A stretch of DNA of 64,000 nt from contig CAXBHL010000008.1 of NCBI GenBank assembly GCA_963975575.1, positions 62,001 to 126,000 of the forward strand, in the 5' to 3' direction. The position numbers were made by a program, and so were the translations under genes. Below are positions 48,987-57,071 of the stretch, in pieces (position 1 is the first letter of the stretch; each line of letters opens with the position of its first letter). A model generated the notes under the pieces. It worked only from the letters and a program-made list of their open reading frames with translations, was not told where the DNA came from and searched no databases. This DNA is from UBA6054 sp963975575. Its GTDB lineage: Bacteria; Planctomycetota; Phycisphaerae; Phycisphaerales; UBA1924.

Positions 48987-50636
48987 ATGCCCGAACCCCC
49001 ACGCGAGCACGCCCCGTGGTGGTTCACGATCGCCGGACGCGCGTGGGCGCCCGTCGCTCTGGCCGGCGCGATCCTCGCGGCCCGTCTGCTCTGGCTCGCG
49101 TTCGTCTCCCCGTTGACCCTCTCCGAGGACGAGGCCCACTACTGGCTCTGGTCGCAGCACCCCGGCTGGTCGTACTACAGCAAGGGACCCGGCGTCGCGT
49201 GGCTGATCGCCGCCTCGACCGCCCTCTTCGGCGACACCCAGTTCGCCGTCCGCGCTCCCGCGGCCGTTGCCACCGCCCTGGGCACCCTCGGTGCCGCCGC
49301 CGCCACGCGATGGGCCGGGGCCGACCGCGTCACCGCCTTCACCAGCGCCGTGCTCTACGCCTGCGTGCCGGGCCTCGCCCTGGCGGGCGCGCTGATGACC
49401 ATCGACGCCCCCTACGCCGCCTGCTGGATGTGGGCCGGCGCGTGCGCCCTCCACGCGGCCCGCACCGGTGCCGCAACGGCCTGGCTGGGGCTCGGCGCGG
49501 CCGTGGCCGTCGGCTTCCTGTTCAAGTACACCATCCTGCTCATCCTCCCGGGCGTCGCGCTCGGCGTCTGGGCCGCCCGGCGGGGACCGCATGCCCTCCG
49601 CCCGCCGCTCCGCCCGGGCGCCATCGCCGCCGCCGCGGCCGTCGCATCGCTCGGGCTGCTGCCCGTCGCGATCTGGAACGCCTCCCACGACTGGGCCACC
49701 GTCCGCCACCTGCTCGGCCACCTCCACGCCCCCGGCGGCGACACCGCCGCGGGCCGGTCCTGGTCCCCCTGGTGGCCGATCGAGTTCGCCGCCCTCCAGT
49801 TCGTCGTGTGCGGCGGGGTCCTCGCCCTCGCGATCCTCGCGCTCGTCCGCACACCACGCGAGCACCCGGACCGGGCGATGGTGCGTTTCTGTATCGCCTG
49901 CTCGCTGCCGATCTTCGCCTTCTACGCCGCTGTGTCCTTCCTGACCAGAACCGAGGCCAACTGGGCCGTCGCCGGGGCCGCCACCCTCAGCCCGGCCGGG
50001 GCCGTCGCGGTCGTCCGCGCCGTGCGCGGACGCGAGACACTCGGACGCGTGTGCTGGGGCCTGGCCTTCTTCGGCGGCGTGCTCGCCACGATCGCCCCAG
50101 GCGCGAGCGTGCGACTCGCCCGGGTACCCCTCCTCGGCCCCTACCTGCCCGTCGAGCGCATCAGCGGCATGCGTCTCCACGCCGCCGACGCCGCCCGACG
50201 CCTGGACGAACTGCAACGCGCCACCGGCCTCGACCCGTTCGTCATCACCGATCACTACGGCCGCGCCTCACTCCTGGCCTTCTACCTGCCCAGGGCCGAC
50301 ATGTCGCGCACGGGCACGGAGTTCCTCTGCGCCTCCGCCCACCTCGGCGGCCGCCCGTCCCAGTTCGATCACTGGGACGAAACCGACCTGGCAAACCCCG
50401 ACACCGCCCGTGCCCTCGCGGGACGCCCCGCCCTGGTCATCGGCCACCCCTCGGGCGACTGGGCGAGCCTGTTCGAGACCCTCACCCCGATCGGCCCGCT
50501 CGACGCCGAGCCCAAGCCGGGCGCGCGGACCGCCTATCTTGCCACTGGGTTCCGCGGCATCGCACCCGTCCCCGGCCCCGAGCCACGCCCGACGCCCCAC
50601 CACCCGGCCACGCGAAAAGAAGGACACGATGGGTAG
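48987..50636 (+). CDS. GT39-family (ArnT-like) membrane glycosyltransferase
   Basis: A 549-residue GT-C enzyme with about 11 membrane helices. The first periplasmic loop holds the acidic motif LSEDEAHYWLWSQHPGWSYY followed by SKGPGVAW, as in ArnT/PMT-type transferases that use a polyprenyl-phosphate sugar donor. ArnT relatives modify lipid A; that role is plausible here because an LptF/G permease lies on each side and a PAP2 phosphatase gene overlaps the end by 8 bp. AGGAG precedes the ATG at a longish spacing. Donor sugar unknown. Confidence 0.85.
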   Translation: MPEPPREHAPWWFTIAGRAWAPVALAGAILAARLLWLAFVSPLTLSEDEAHYWLWSQHPGWSYYSKGPGVAWLIAASTALFGDTQFAVRAPAAVATALGTLGAAAATRWAGADRVTAFTSAVLYACVPGLALAGALMTIDAPYAACWMWAGACALHAARTGAATAWLGLGAAVAVGFLFKYTILLILPGVALGVWAARRGPHALRPPLRPGAIAAAAAVASLGLLPVAIWNASHDWATVRHLLGHLHAPGGDTAAGRSWSPWWPIEFAALQFVVCGGVLALAILALVRTPREHPDRAMVRFCIACSLPIFAFYAAVSFLTRTEANWAVAGAATLSPAGAVAVVRAVRGRETLGRVCWGLAFFGGVLATIAPGASVRLARVPLLGPYLPVERISGMRLHAADAARRLDELQRATGLDPFVITDHYGRASLLAFYLPRADMSRTGTEFLCASAHLGGRPSQFDHWDETDLANPDTARALAGRPALVIGHPSGDWASLFETLTPIGPLDAEPKPGARTAYLATGFRGIAPVPGPEPRPTPHHPATRKEGHDG

Positions 50637-51291
50637 CGAACGCAAGGACCGGCTCGTCCGCTACATCTCGCCCGCCGAACGCCGCGCCCACCGGCGCGCG
50701 TGGTGGCGCAACGCCGCGCTGCTCCTCGCCGGGTTCGTCGTGCTCACCGCGATCGACGTGCCGCTGGCCCGATGGGTGTTCCTCGAGGAACGCCACCCGC
50801 TCCAGACCTCCGACCTCTACCGCCTGCTCCGCGTGCTCGGATCGCTGTGGACCTGGCTGATCGTCATGTGGATCCTTTTCCTGCACGACCGCGTGTGGGA
50901 CCGCGCCGGCTCGCTGTTCTTCGCGCCGATCATCGCCGGTTTCTGCTGCGAGGGGCTCAAGCTCATCGTCGCCCGCGAACGCCCCACGCTCGACGTCGAG
51001 GTCCTCCGCACCGGGGGATACGCCTTCCGCGGGCTCTTCTCCGGGTTCGCCGACGCCTCCAACCTGGGCTTCCCCTCCAGCCACGCCGCCGTCGCCTTCG
51101 CCGGCTGCATGGTCCTCGCCGCGTGGATGCCCCGCACCAAGTGGCTCTTCGTCGCCTTGGCCACCGGCTGCGCCGTCGTCCGCGTGCTCATCGGCGCCCA
51201 CTACGCCACCGACGTCTACGCCGGCGCCCTCATCGGCTGGGGCTGGGCCCGCTTCTTCGAGCCCGTCGCCCGCCCCCGCCGCTACGCCTGA
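50629..51291 (+). CDS. PAP2-family membrane phosphatase
   Basis: A 220-residue membrane protein with the three phosphatase motifs: KLIVARERP, FPSSHAAVAFAG (PSSH in place of the usual PSGH) and RVLIGAHYATDV with the catalytic His. Relatives dephosphorylate undecaprenyl pyrophosphate, phosphatidylglycerol phosphate or lipid A (LpxE/LpxF). Overlap of 8 bp with the GT39 gene suggests joint action on lipid A or the carrier lipid. AAGAAGGA supports ATG 50629. Confidence 0.88.
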   Translation: MGSERKDRLVRYISPAERRAHRRAWWRNAALLLAGFVVLTAIDVPLARWVFLEERHPLQTSDLYRLLRVLGSLWTWLIVMWILFLHDRVWDRAGSLFFAPIIAGFCCEGLKLIVARERPTLDVEVLRTGGYAFRGLFSGFADASNLGFPSSHAAVAFAGCMVLAAWMPRTKWLFVALATGCAVVRVLIGAHYATDVYAGALIGWGWARFFEPVARPRRYA

Positions 51292-51303
51292 GGCGGGCGG
51301 AGA

Positions 51304-51413
51304 GGGCAATGGGCAATCGGGAAGAAGGGGAAGCGATGGACAGGAGTGTTCTCCGATCAACACCCAGTCACCCCATTCCTCCGCTCCTCCCGCCTATTGC
51401 CTATTGCCTATTG
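51304..51413. repeat. Inverted arrays of 7-bp repeats between PAP2 and lptG genes
   Basis: GGGCAAT is repeated twice (51304-51317) and CCTATTG three times (51393-51413). The second unit on the other strand reads CAATAGG, so the two short arrays point towards each other across about 75 bp. They resemble the short tandem heptamer repeats (STRR) known from intergenic regions of cyanobacteria. Confidence 0.75.
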
Positions 51414-51446
51414 CCCGATCCGCCCCAGTCCCCACCCCCCAAACCC

Positions 51447-51452
51447 TACCAT
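51447..51452 (+). promoter_or_regulatory. Putative -10 element upstream of lptG
   Basis: TACCAT is followed by CCCCC and then an in-frame GTG (51458) two codons before the ATG at 51464. If the transcript is leaderless, GTG 51458 may be the true start. Confidence 0.4.
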
Positions 51453-51463
51453 CCCCCGTGACC

Positions 51464-52579
51464 ATGCTGGACCGCTACATCGCCCGTCAGTTCCTGCTCA
51501 ACACCGTGGCGTTGTTCGTGATCCTCTGCGGCTTCGTCGTCGTCATCGACGTCGTCATGAACATGGACCGTTTCCTCCGCATCGCCGGCAACCTCGGCGG
51601 CCCGGACGCGCAGCCCGCCGAGGGCGTCCGCAAGATCCTCATCGCCGTGGTCCTCATCGCGGACCTCTGGTGGCCCAAGCTCCTCCAGCTCTACAACTTC
51701 CTGATCGGCATGGTCATGGTCGCCGCCATGGGCTTCACCTGCGCCCAGCTCACCCGCCAGCGCGAGTTCATCGCCATGATGGCCGCGGGCATCGGCCTGC
51801 AGCGGGTCATGCGTCCCATCCTGCTCATCGCCTTCGTGCTCACCGGTGTCCAACTGCTCAACCAGGAGCTGGTCATCCCCCGCATCGCCCCGCTGCTCGT
51901 CCGCGACCACGACGACGCCGGCAACCACTCCCTGGGCGCCGGCAGCGTCGCCCTGACCGAGGACGGCCAGAAACGCCTCTTCCGGGCCCAGTCCTTCGAC
52001 GCCGACTCCGGCGAACTCTCCGGCCTCTACGTCATGGAACGCGATAGCGACCAGCGAGCGGTCCGCGCCGTCCGCGCCGACCGCGCCGTCTACCGCGACG
52101 GCGGCTGGGACCTCGAGAACGGTCGGGCCGAGCCCCGCGGACGCACCCCCGCCGGCCCGCCCGCCCCCATCGCCCGCATCGAGTCCTCGCTCGATCCCGA
52201 CAAACTCCGCATGCAGCGGTTCGAGTCATACAAGCAGGCCCTGAGCTTCCGGCAGGTCGGCCAGATGCTCGCCCGCTCCACCCTGGCCGACCCCGCCCAG
52301 CGGGCCACGCTCGAACGCATCCGCTGGGGCCGGTTCGCCATGATGATCTCCGGCCTGCTCGCCCTGGTCATCGCCATGCCCTTCTATATCCGGCGCGAGC
52401 CCACCAACATGGTCATCCAGTCGCTCAAGTGCGCCCCAGTCGCCATCGCCGCCCTGATCGGGGGCATCCTGGGCGCCTCTGCCGCCATCCCCGGGATCCC
52501 CGCCGCGCTGGGCGTGTTCCTGCCGGTCATGATCCTCTCCGTCGTCGCGGTCGCGCAGATCTCCGGGCTCAAGACCTGA
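51464..52579 (+). CDS. LptF/LptG-family LPS export permease
   Basis: A 371-residue protein of standard LptG length. Three N-terminal helices follow the start MLDRYIARQFLLNTVALF, with the coupling segment TRQREFIAMMAAGIGLQRVM. A periplasmic domain of about 170 residues comes next, then three C-terminal helices. It would pair with an LptF-like partner (perhaps the long protein at 47276) and LptB to move LPS to LptA/C. The in-frame GTG at 51458 is an alternative start. Confidence 0.9.
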   Translation: MLDRYIARQFLLNTVALFVILCGFVVVIDVVMNMDRFLRIAGNLGGPDAQPAEGVRKILIAVVLIADLWWPKLLQLYNFLIGMVMVAAMGFTCAQLTRQREFIAMMAAGIGLQRVMRPILLIAFVLTGVQLLNQELVIPRIAPLLVRDHDDAGNHSLGAGSVALTEDGQKRLFRAQSFDADSGELSGLYVMERDSDQRAVRAVRADRAVYRDGGWDLENGRAEPRGRTPAGPPAPIARIESSLDPDKLRMQRFESYKQALSFRQVGQMLARSTLADPAQRATLERIRWGRFAMMISGLLALVIAMPFYIRREPTNMVIQSLKCAPVAIAALIGGILGASAAIPGIPAALGVFLPVMILSVVAVAQISGLKT

Positions 52580-52727
52580 ATCTCGACCGGTTTCGCCCAA
52601 TACGGGACGGCGCGCTTGCCAACCCACCCCCAACCACGCCACAATGCGGCGTCCGAAGATTTCCCCATCCGCCCCGGCCCGCCCCATCCCGCAAACGGGA
52701 CCGGCCCGGGGCACGCGAGGTGACCCC

Positions 52728-54020
52728 ATGGCGTCCGTCAACTTCTACTTCGAGGTCCACCAGCCCCACCGGCTCAAGCCCTACTCCGTCTTCCACACCG
52801 ACCCGTTCTACTTCGACGAGGACAAGAACGGCCAGATCTGCCGCAAGGTCGCCGACAAGTGCTACCGCCCGGCCACCCGCACCATCCTCGACCTCGTCCG
52901 CAAGCACGAGGGCAACTTCCGCGTCGCTTACGCCCTGACCGGCACCGTCATCGACCAGTGGAAGAAGTTCACCCCAGACGTGATCGACCTCTTCGCCGAG
53001 CTCGCCGAGACCGGCTGCTGCGAGTTCGTCGGCGAGACCGACTACCACTCGCTCTCCTTCATCTACTCCAAGGAAGAGTTCGTCGAGCAGATCGACGCCC
53101 ACACCAAGCGCATCGAGAACCTCTTCGGCCAACGCCCCAAGGTCTTCCGAAACACCGAGCTGATCTACTCCAACGAGCTCGCCCGCTTCATCGCCGGCCT
53201 CAAAAACCCCGACGGCTCCCCCCGCTTCCTGGGCGCCATCTGCGAGGGCGTCGACCGCCACCTCGGCTTCCGCAGCCCCAACTACGTCTACGCCCCCCCC
53301 GGCGAGGACGGCAAGCCGCTGACCCGCCCCGACGGCACCCCCTTCGGCCTGCTCCTTAAGAACTACCGCCTCTCCGACGACATCGCCTTCCGCTTCTCCA
53401 ACAAGGGCTGGGAAGAGTGGCCCCTGTCCGCGGACAAGTTCGCCAAGTGGGTCCACCAGATCAACGGCGACGGCTACCTCTGCAACCTCTTCATGGACTA
53501 CGAGACCTTCGGCGAGCACCAGTGGGCCGAGACCGGCATCTTCGACTTCCTCGCGCACCTGCCGCAGGCGGTCTTCGACGTCGCCAAGAAGCACGACGGC
53601 ACCACCGAGAACCACTTCATCACACCCTCGATGGCCCTGACCCAGTTCAAGCCCGTCGGCGTCTACGACGTGCCCGAGTTCATCTCCTGGGCCGACACCG
53701 AACGCGACCTGACCGCCTGGCGCGGCAACGCCATGCAGTGGAACGCCCTCGAGGAAACCTACCGCGTCGAACGCGCCCTCAAGTCCCGCCTCGTCGAGAT
53801 CAAGAACGCCAAGGACCCCGAGCAGGCCAAGAACGCCGCCTACCTCCTCGAAGACTGGCGCAAGCTGACCACCTCCGACCACTTCTACTACATGTGCACC
53901 AAGTACTGGGCCGACGGCGACGTCCACAAGTACTTCAGCCCCTACGACTCGCCCTACGACGGCTACATCAACTTCATGAACGTCCTGGACAACGTCCGCG
54001 CCCGCGTCGCAAGCCTCTGA
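52728..54020 (+). CDS. Glycoside hydrolase family 57 (alpha-amylase-like)
   Basis: A 430-residue cytoplasmic enzyme with GH57 motifs: HQPHRL near the N-terminus, the GETDYHSLSF region, the nucleophile Glu in FRNTELIYSNELA and the acid Asp in MDYETFGEHQW. Family members hydrolyse or rearrange alpha-1,4-glucans such as glycogen and malto-oligosaccharides. No signal peptide is seen. GAGG precedes ATG 52728, and a strong terminator follows, so it is probably monocistronic. Confidence 0.92.
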   Translation: MASVNFYFEVHQPHRLKPYSVFHTDPFYFDEDKNGQICRKVADKCYRPATRTILDLVRKHEGNFRVAYALTGTVIDQWKKFTPDVIDLFAELAETGCCEFVGETDYHSLSFIYSKEEFVEQIDAHTKRIENLFGQRPKVFRNTELIYSNELARFIAGLKNPDGSPRFLGAICEGVDRHLGFRSPNYVYAPPGEDGKPLTRPDGTPFGLLLKNYRLSDDIAFRFSNKGWEEWPLSADKFAKWVHQINGDGYLCNLFMDYETFGEHQWAETGIFDFLAHLPQAVFDVAKKHDGTTENHFITPSMALTQFKPVGVYDVPEFISWADTERDLTAWRGNAMQWNALEETYRVERALKSRLVEIKNAKDPEQAKNAAYLLEDWRKLTTSDHFYYMCTKYWADGDVHKYFSPYDSPYDGYINFMNVLDNVRARVASL

Positions 54021-54041
54021 ATCCGATCACGCAGTCCAACC

Positions 54042-54070
54042 ACGCACAGGCTCTTGCCTGTGCGTTTTTC
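54042..54070 (+). terminator. Terminator after the GH57 gene
   Basis: ACGCACAGG and CCTGTGCGT form a 9-bp stem around CTCTTG, followed by TTTTC. The T tract touches the 3' end of the convergent HMA lipoprotein gene. Confidence 0.92.
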
Positions 54071-54479
54071 ATTGGGCCTGCACACCCCGCACCGTGAAGT
54101 TGCCCGCCTCCGCCGCCGCCCGCAGCGACGCGCCGGACAGCGTGCGCCCCGGCGCCGGCGTCACCACCGCACGCCCGGACGGAAGATCCACCGTCACCGA
54201 CCCGACCCCCGACACGCCCCGCAGGCGTGTCGCCAGCACATCGGCGCAGGCCGGGCAGTCCAACCGGTTCACCAAGACCGCCACCCGCCCCGGCGCGTCC
54301 GGCGCGGGGTCCGTGTCTCCGCCCGGCGAACCGGGCGGTGCCGGCGGATCGGGATCGCCGCCCGGCACCTGCACCTGCGGCCCGCGCTCGTCCGGCGGCA
54401 GCGGCTCGATCTCCCACGTGCCGCAACCCGCCGCGCCCAACGCCGCACACACCACCAATAACCACCGCTTGCACTTCAT
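54069..54479 (-). CDS. Lipoprotein with a heavy-metal-associated (HMA) domain
   Basis: A 136-residue protein. The signal peptide ends in lipobox LGAAGC (acylated Cys19). A Pro/Asp-rich linker precedes an HMA-type ferredoxin-like domain with the metal-binding motif CPACADVLATRL. HMA domains bind Cu+, Zn2+ or Hg2+; a lipid-anchored form would hold metal in the periplasm. A second, distant example is at 61903. The gene lies 9 bp downstream of the NeuD-like gene on the same strand. Confidence 0.82.
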   Translation of the reverse strand: MKCKRWLLVVCAALGAAGCGTWEIEPLPPDERGPQVQVPGGDPDPPAPPGSPGGDTDPAPDAPGRVAVLVNRLDCPACADVLATRLRGVSGVGSVTVDLPSGRAVVTPAPGRTLSGASLRAAAEAGNFTVRGVQAQ

Positions 54480-54488
54480 GAGGTCAGT

Positions 54489-55133
54489 CTAACACGCCGC
54501 CCCGACCGCCCTCGCCGGAACGCCCACCACCCGCGTGTGATCCGCCACGTCCCCCACCACCACCGCGCCGGCCCCCACCACGCACCCGTCCCCGACCCGC
54601 ACCCCCGGCAGCACCCCGGCCTGCAGGCCCACCAGCGTCCCCTCGCCCACCCACACCCCGCCGCCCAGCACCGACCCGGGCGCGAGATGGCTGTTGGCCC
54701 CCACCCGGCAGTCGTGCTCGATCACCGCCCGCGTGTTCACGATCCCGTGCATCCCTACCTTGGCGTGCCGGTTGACCACCGCCCCCGCCATCACCACCAC
54801 CCCGTCGCCAAGCCGCGCCGTGCCGCTGACCGTCGCCGAAGGGTGCACCACCGCGCCGGCCGCCAGTCCCACGGCCAGCGCCGGGTCCATCGCCGCCAGC
54901 ACCCGGGCCCGCGCCGCCAGATCCCCGATCGCCAGCAGAAAACCCGTCCCCGGCGGCATCACGAACCCGTCGACCGGCCCCAGCCACGCGACCCCGTCCG
55001 CGGCCGTCGCCACCGGACACGCCCGATCGTCGTCTACGACCCCCACCACCGGCACCCCGGCCGCGCGGCAGACCTCAAGCACCACCCCCGCGTGCCCGCC
55101 GCCCCCGATCAGGATCACCGGCATCCGTCCCAT
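54489..55133 (-). CDS. NeuD-like sugar O-acyltransferase with left-handed beta-helix
   Basis: A 214-residue enzyme. The N-terminal part is a Rossmann-like PglD_N domain (MPVILIGGGGHAGVVLEV, VVGVVDDD). The C-terminal part is a hexapeptide-repeat beta-helix with the active-site His motif in RHAKVGMHGIVNTRAVIEHDC, as in NeuD/PglD acetyltransferases acting on nucleotide-activated or surface amino sugars. Start codons at 55133 or 55124 are both possible. A terminator-like hairpin at 55204-55231 lies in its leader. Confidence 0.88.
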   Translation of the reverse strand: MGRMPVILIGGGGHAGVVLEVCRAAGVPVVGVVDDDRACPVATAADGVAWLGPVDGFVMPPGTGFLLAIGDLAARARVLAAMDPALAVGLAAGAVVHPSATVSGTARLGDGVVVMAGAVVNRHAKVGMHGIVNTRAVIEHDCRVGANSHLAPGSVLGGGVWVGEGTLVGLQAGVLPGVRVGDGCVVGAGAVVVGDVADHTRVVGVPARAVGAAC

Positions 55134-55633
55134 GCCTGTTCCATCGACCAGCACCGCCCGGGGCAACCAGCAACCCCGTCGGAAAAAGGTCCCCAAAATG
55201 AGAAGAGCCGACCCAAGATCAGGTCGGCTCTCCTGCCAAGCGACGCCGGGCTGTACTCGCAGCCCGACGCCGGGTGGGTAGGTATCCGGAAACGGACCTC
55301 TGCTCCGTCTCCGGCGGCCCGATCCCCGCTGTTCGCGGAAAACCGACCCGCCGGAAATGCTCCTCCTCAGACCCACCTGAAAAGCGGGTCCATCTCCAGA
55401 TCCTCCGGCCCGGCAATCGTCCGGCCCCACATCGACCAAGCCCCGGCGTCGAAACGCCCGGGGTTCACCGCGCCGGGGCTCCTCCAGCCCGGTCCGGCAC
55501 GCCCGATGCCAAGCCGCCCGCTTGCGGGCCCTCGGTCGCCTTCAATGTACGGATAATCCGGCCTTCGGCCACCCAATCGCCCGGTTGGTCCGAGGAATTC
55601 CGCCGTTGGCCCATCAATTCTCGGAACCCACCC
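55134..55633. other. 500-bp structured intergenic region between neuD-like and mqnA genes
   Basis: No convincing gene. It contains several stem-loops: the hairpin at 55204-55231; CGGGCTG/CAGCCCG (about 55248-55267) inside a direct repeat of CGACGCCGGG; an imperfect 9-bp stem GGAAACGGA/TCCGTCTCC (about 55288-55312); and the palindrome CGGATAATCCG (55550-55560). I looked for hallmark sequences of RNase P RNA, tmRNA and SRP RNA on both strands and did not find them. Confidence 0.5.
55196..55231 (-). terminator. Terminator-like hairpin in the leader of the neuD-like gene
   Basis: On the minus strand a perfect 10-bp stem (AGAGCCGACC with GGTCGGCTCT) and 8-nt loop are followed by TCTCATTTT. It lies about 70 nt before the neuD-like start with no gene upstream on this strand, so it could be an attenuator or end a small RNA. 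Confidence 0.5.
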
Positions 55634-56506
55634 ATGAAATCCCCCGCCCGATCTCCCCGCCCCGGCCCGACCGACGACGCCCGCCGGGCCACCCGCATCG
55701 CCGCGGTGTCCTACCTGAACACCACCCCCATGATCGAAGGCCTCGACACCTGGCGCGACGCCGAACTCATCACCGCCGTCCCCAGCCGCCTGGCCGACAT
55801 GGTCCTCAAAGGCGACGCCGACATCGGCCTGGTCTCCCTGGCCGACTACGCCCAGGCCGACGGAGACCTTTCGCTCCTACCCTGCGGCATGATCGGCTGC
55901 GACGGCCCCACCCTGACCGTCCGCGTCTTTTCCGCCGTCCCGCCGGACCAGATCACCACCCTCCACGCCGATACCGACTCGCACACCTCCGTCGTGCTCG
56001 CCCAGCTCATCCTCGCCGAACGGTTCGGGGTCCGCCCCCGGGTCCGCGATTTCCACGCCCGCGAGCGCCTCGGCTCCTCCGACGACGCCGACGGCTGGCC
56101 CGAGGCCATGCTCCTCATCGGCGACAAGGTCGTCACCGACTCGCCCCCCGCCGTCCGCTACCCCCACCAGATCGACCTCGGCGAGGCCTGGCACGACCTG
56201 ACCGGCCTGCCCTTCGTCTACGCCGTCTGGATGTGCCGCACCGACCGCGCCGACGACCCCGCCGTCCGAACAGCCGCCGCCCTGATCGACCGCCAGCGCC
56301 GGCGCAACGCGATGCGCCTCGACAGCCTCGTGACCGCCGAAGCCGCCAAACGCGGCTGGCCCGGCGACCTCGCCCGCCAATACGTCGGCGAACTGCTCCG
56401 CTTCCGGGTTGACGACCGGGCGAAGGAGGCGGTGGACTCCTTCCTGACGCGCGCAGCCACCCTCGGTCTGCTCCCCGATGCCCACGCCCGGTGGGCCCAG
56501 GCCTGA
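55634..56506 (+). CDS. mqnA: Chorismate dehydratase MqnA (futalosine menaquinone pathway)
   Basis: A 290-residue periplasmic-binding-protein-like enzyme that dehydrates chorismate to 3-enolpyruvylbenzoate, the first step of the futalosine route to menaquinone. It starts the domain with RIAAVSYLNTTPMIEGL and has DIGLVSLADYAQ, TDSHTSVVLAQLIL, LLIGDKV and LTGLPFVYAVW, all characteristic. No signal peptide. ATG 55634 follows a short basic leader. The sigma factor gene begins 4 bp after its stop, so they may share a transcript. It fits the complex I subunit at the start of the window. Confidence 0.92.
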   Translation: MKSPARSPRPGPTDDARRATRIAAVSYLNTTPMIEGLDTWRDAELITAVPSRLADMVLKGDADIGLVSLADYAQADGDLSLLPCGMIGCDGPTLTVRVFSAVPPDQITTLHADTDSHTSVVLAQLILAERFGVRPRVRDFHARERLGSSDDADGWPEAMLLIGDKVVTDSPPAVRYPHQIDLGEAWHDLTGLPFVYAVWMCRTDRADDPAVRTAAALIDRQRRRNAMRLDSLVTAEAAKRGWPGDLARQYVGELLRFRVDDRAKEAVDSFLTRAATLGLLPDAHARWAQA

Positions 56507-56510
56507 CCCC

Positions 56511-57071
56511 ATGGCCGGCCCGGACCATCATCCCGACCCGCCGCCCCGAACCCAACTGACGGACACCTTCTACGCCGAACTCAGGGCCGTCGCCGACGCC
56601 ATGATGCGCCGCGAGCGCACCGGCCACACGCTCCAGCCCACCGCCGTCGCCAACGAGGCATGCCTCCGCCTGGCTGCCCAAGGCCTGCCCGACCTGCCCC
56701 GCGACCAGCAGCTCGCCATCGCCGCCCGCGTGCTCGAGCAGGTCCTCATCGACCACGCCCGGCGCCACAACGCCCAAAAGCGCGGCGGCGGCCGGGGCGG
56801 CGCGTTCCGCGTGCGCCTCGAACACCTCGAAACCGGCGACCCGGACGCACAGCCGGACGCGGGGCTCGACTTCGAAGCCGTCCACGCCGCCCTGCGCCGC
56901 CTCCGCGATCTCCACCCGAGACAGGCCGAGGTCGTCACCCTCCGCGTGATGGGCGGGCTGACCATGGCCCAGATCGGCGCCCTGCTGGGCGTGAGCACCC
57001 GCACCGCCGAGTCGGACTGGGCCGTCGCCCGCGCCTGGCTCCGACGCACCCTCGACAGGGCCGCCCCATGA
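56511..57071 (+). CDS. ECF-type sigma factor
   Basis: A 186-residue sigma-70-family factor of the ECF type common in Planctomycetes: a region 2 beginning LTDTFYAELRAVADAMM with HTLQPTAVANEACLRL, a His/Arg-rich middle (DHARRHNAQKRGGG) and region 4 HPRQAEVVTLRVMGGLTMAQI, then VSTRTAESDW. It directs RNA polymerase to a small regulon. No anti-sigma factor is seen; instead its stop overlaps the start of a Ser/Thr kinase gene (ATGA), which suggests control by phosphorylation. Confidence 0.9.
   Translation: MAGPDHHPDPPPRTQLTDTFYAELRAVADAMMRRERTGHTLQPTAVANEACLRLAAQGLPDLPRDQQLAIAARVLEQVLIDHARRHNAQKRGGGRGGAFRVRLEHLETGDPDAQPDAGLDFEAVHAALRRLRDLHPRQAEVVTLRVMGGLTMAQIGALLGVSTRTAESDWAVARAWLRRTLDRAAP

Noticed and set aside
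55200..55560. RNase P RNA, tmRNA or SRP RNA
   Set aside because: The universal sequence hallmarks of these RNAs (for example GAGGAAAGTC of RNase P or GGAAGCAGC of SRP RNA) are missing on both strands.
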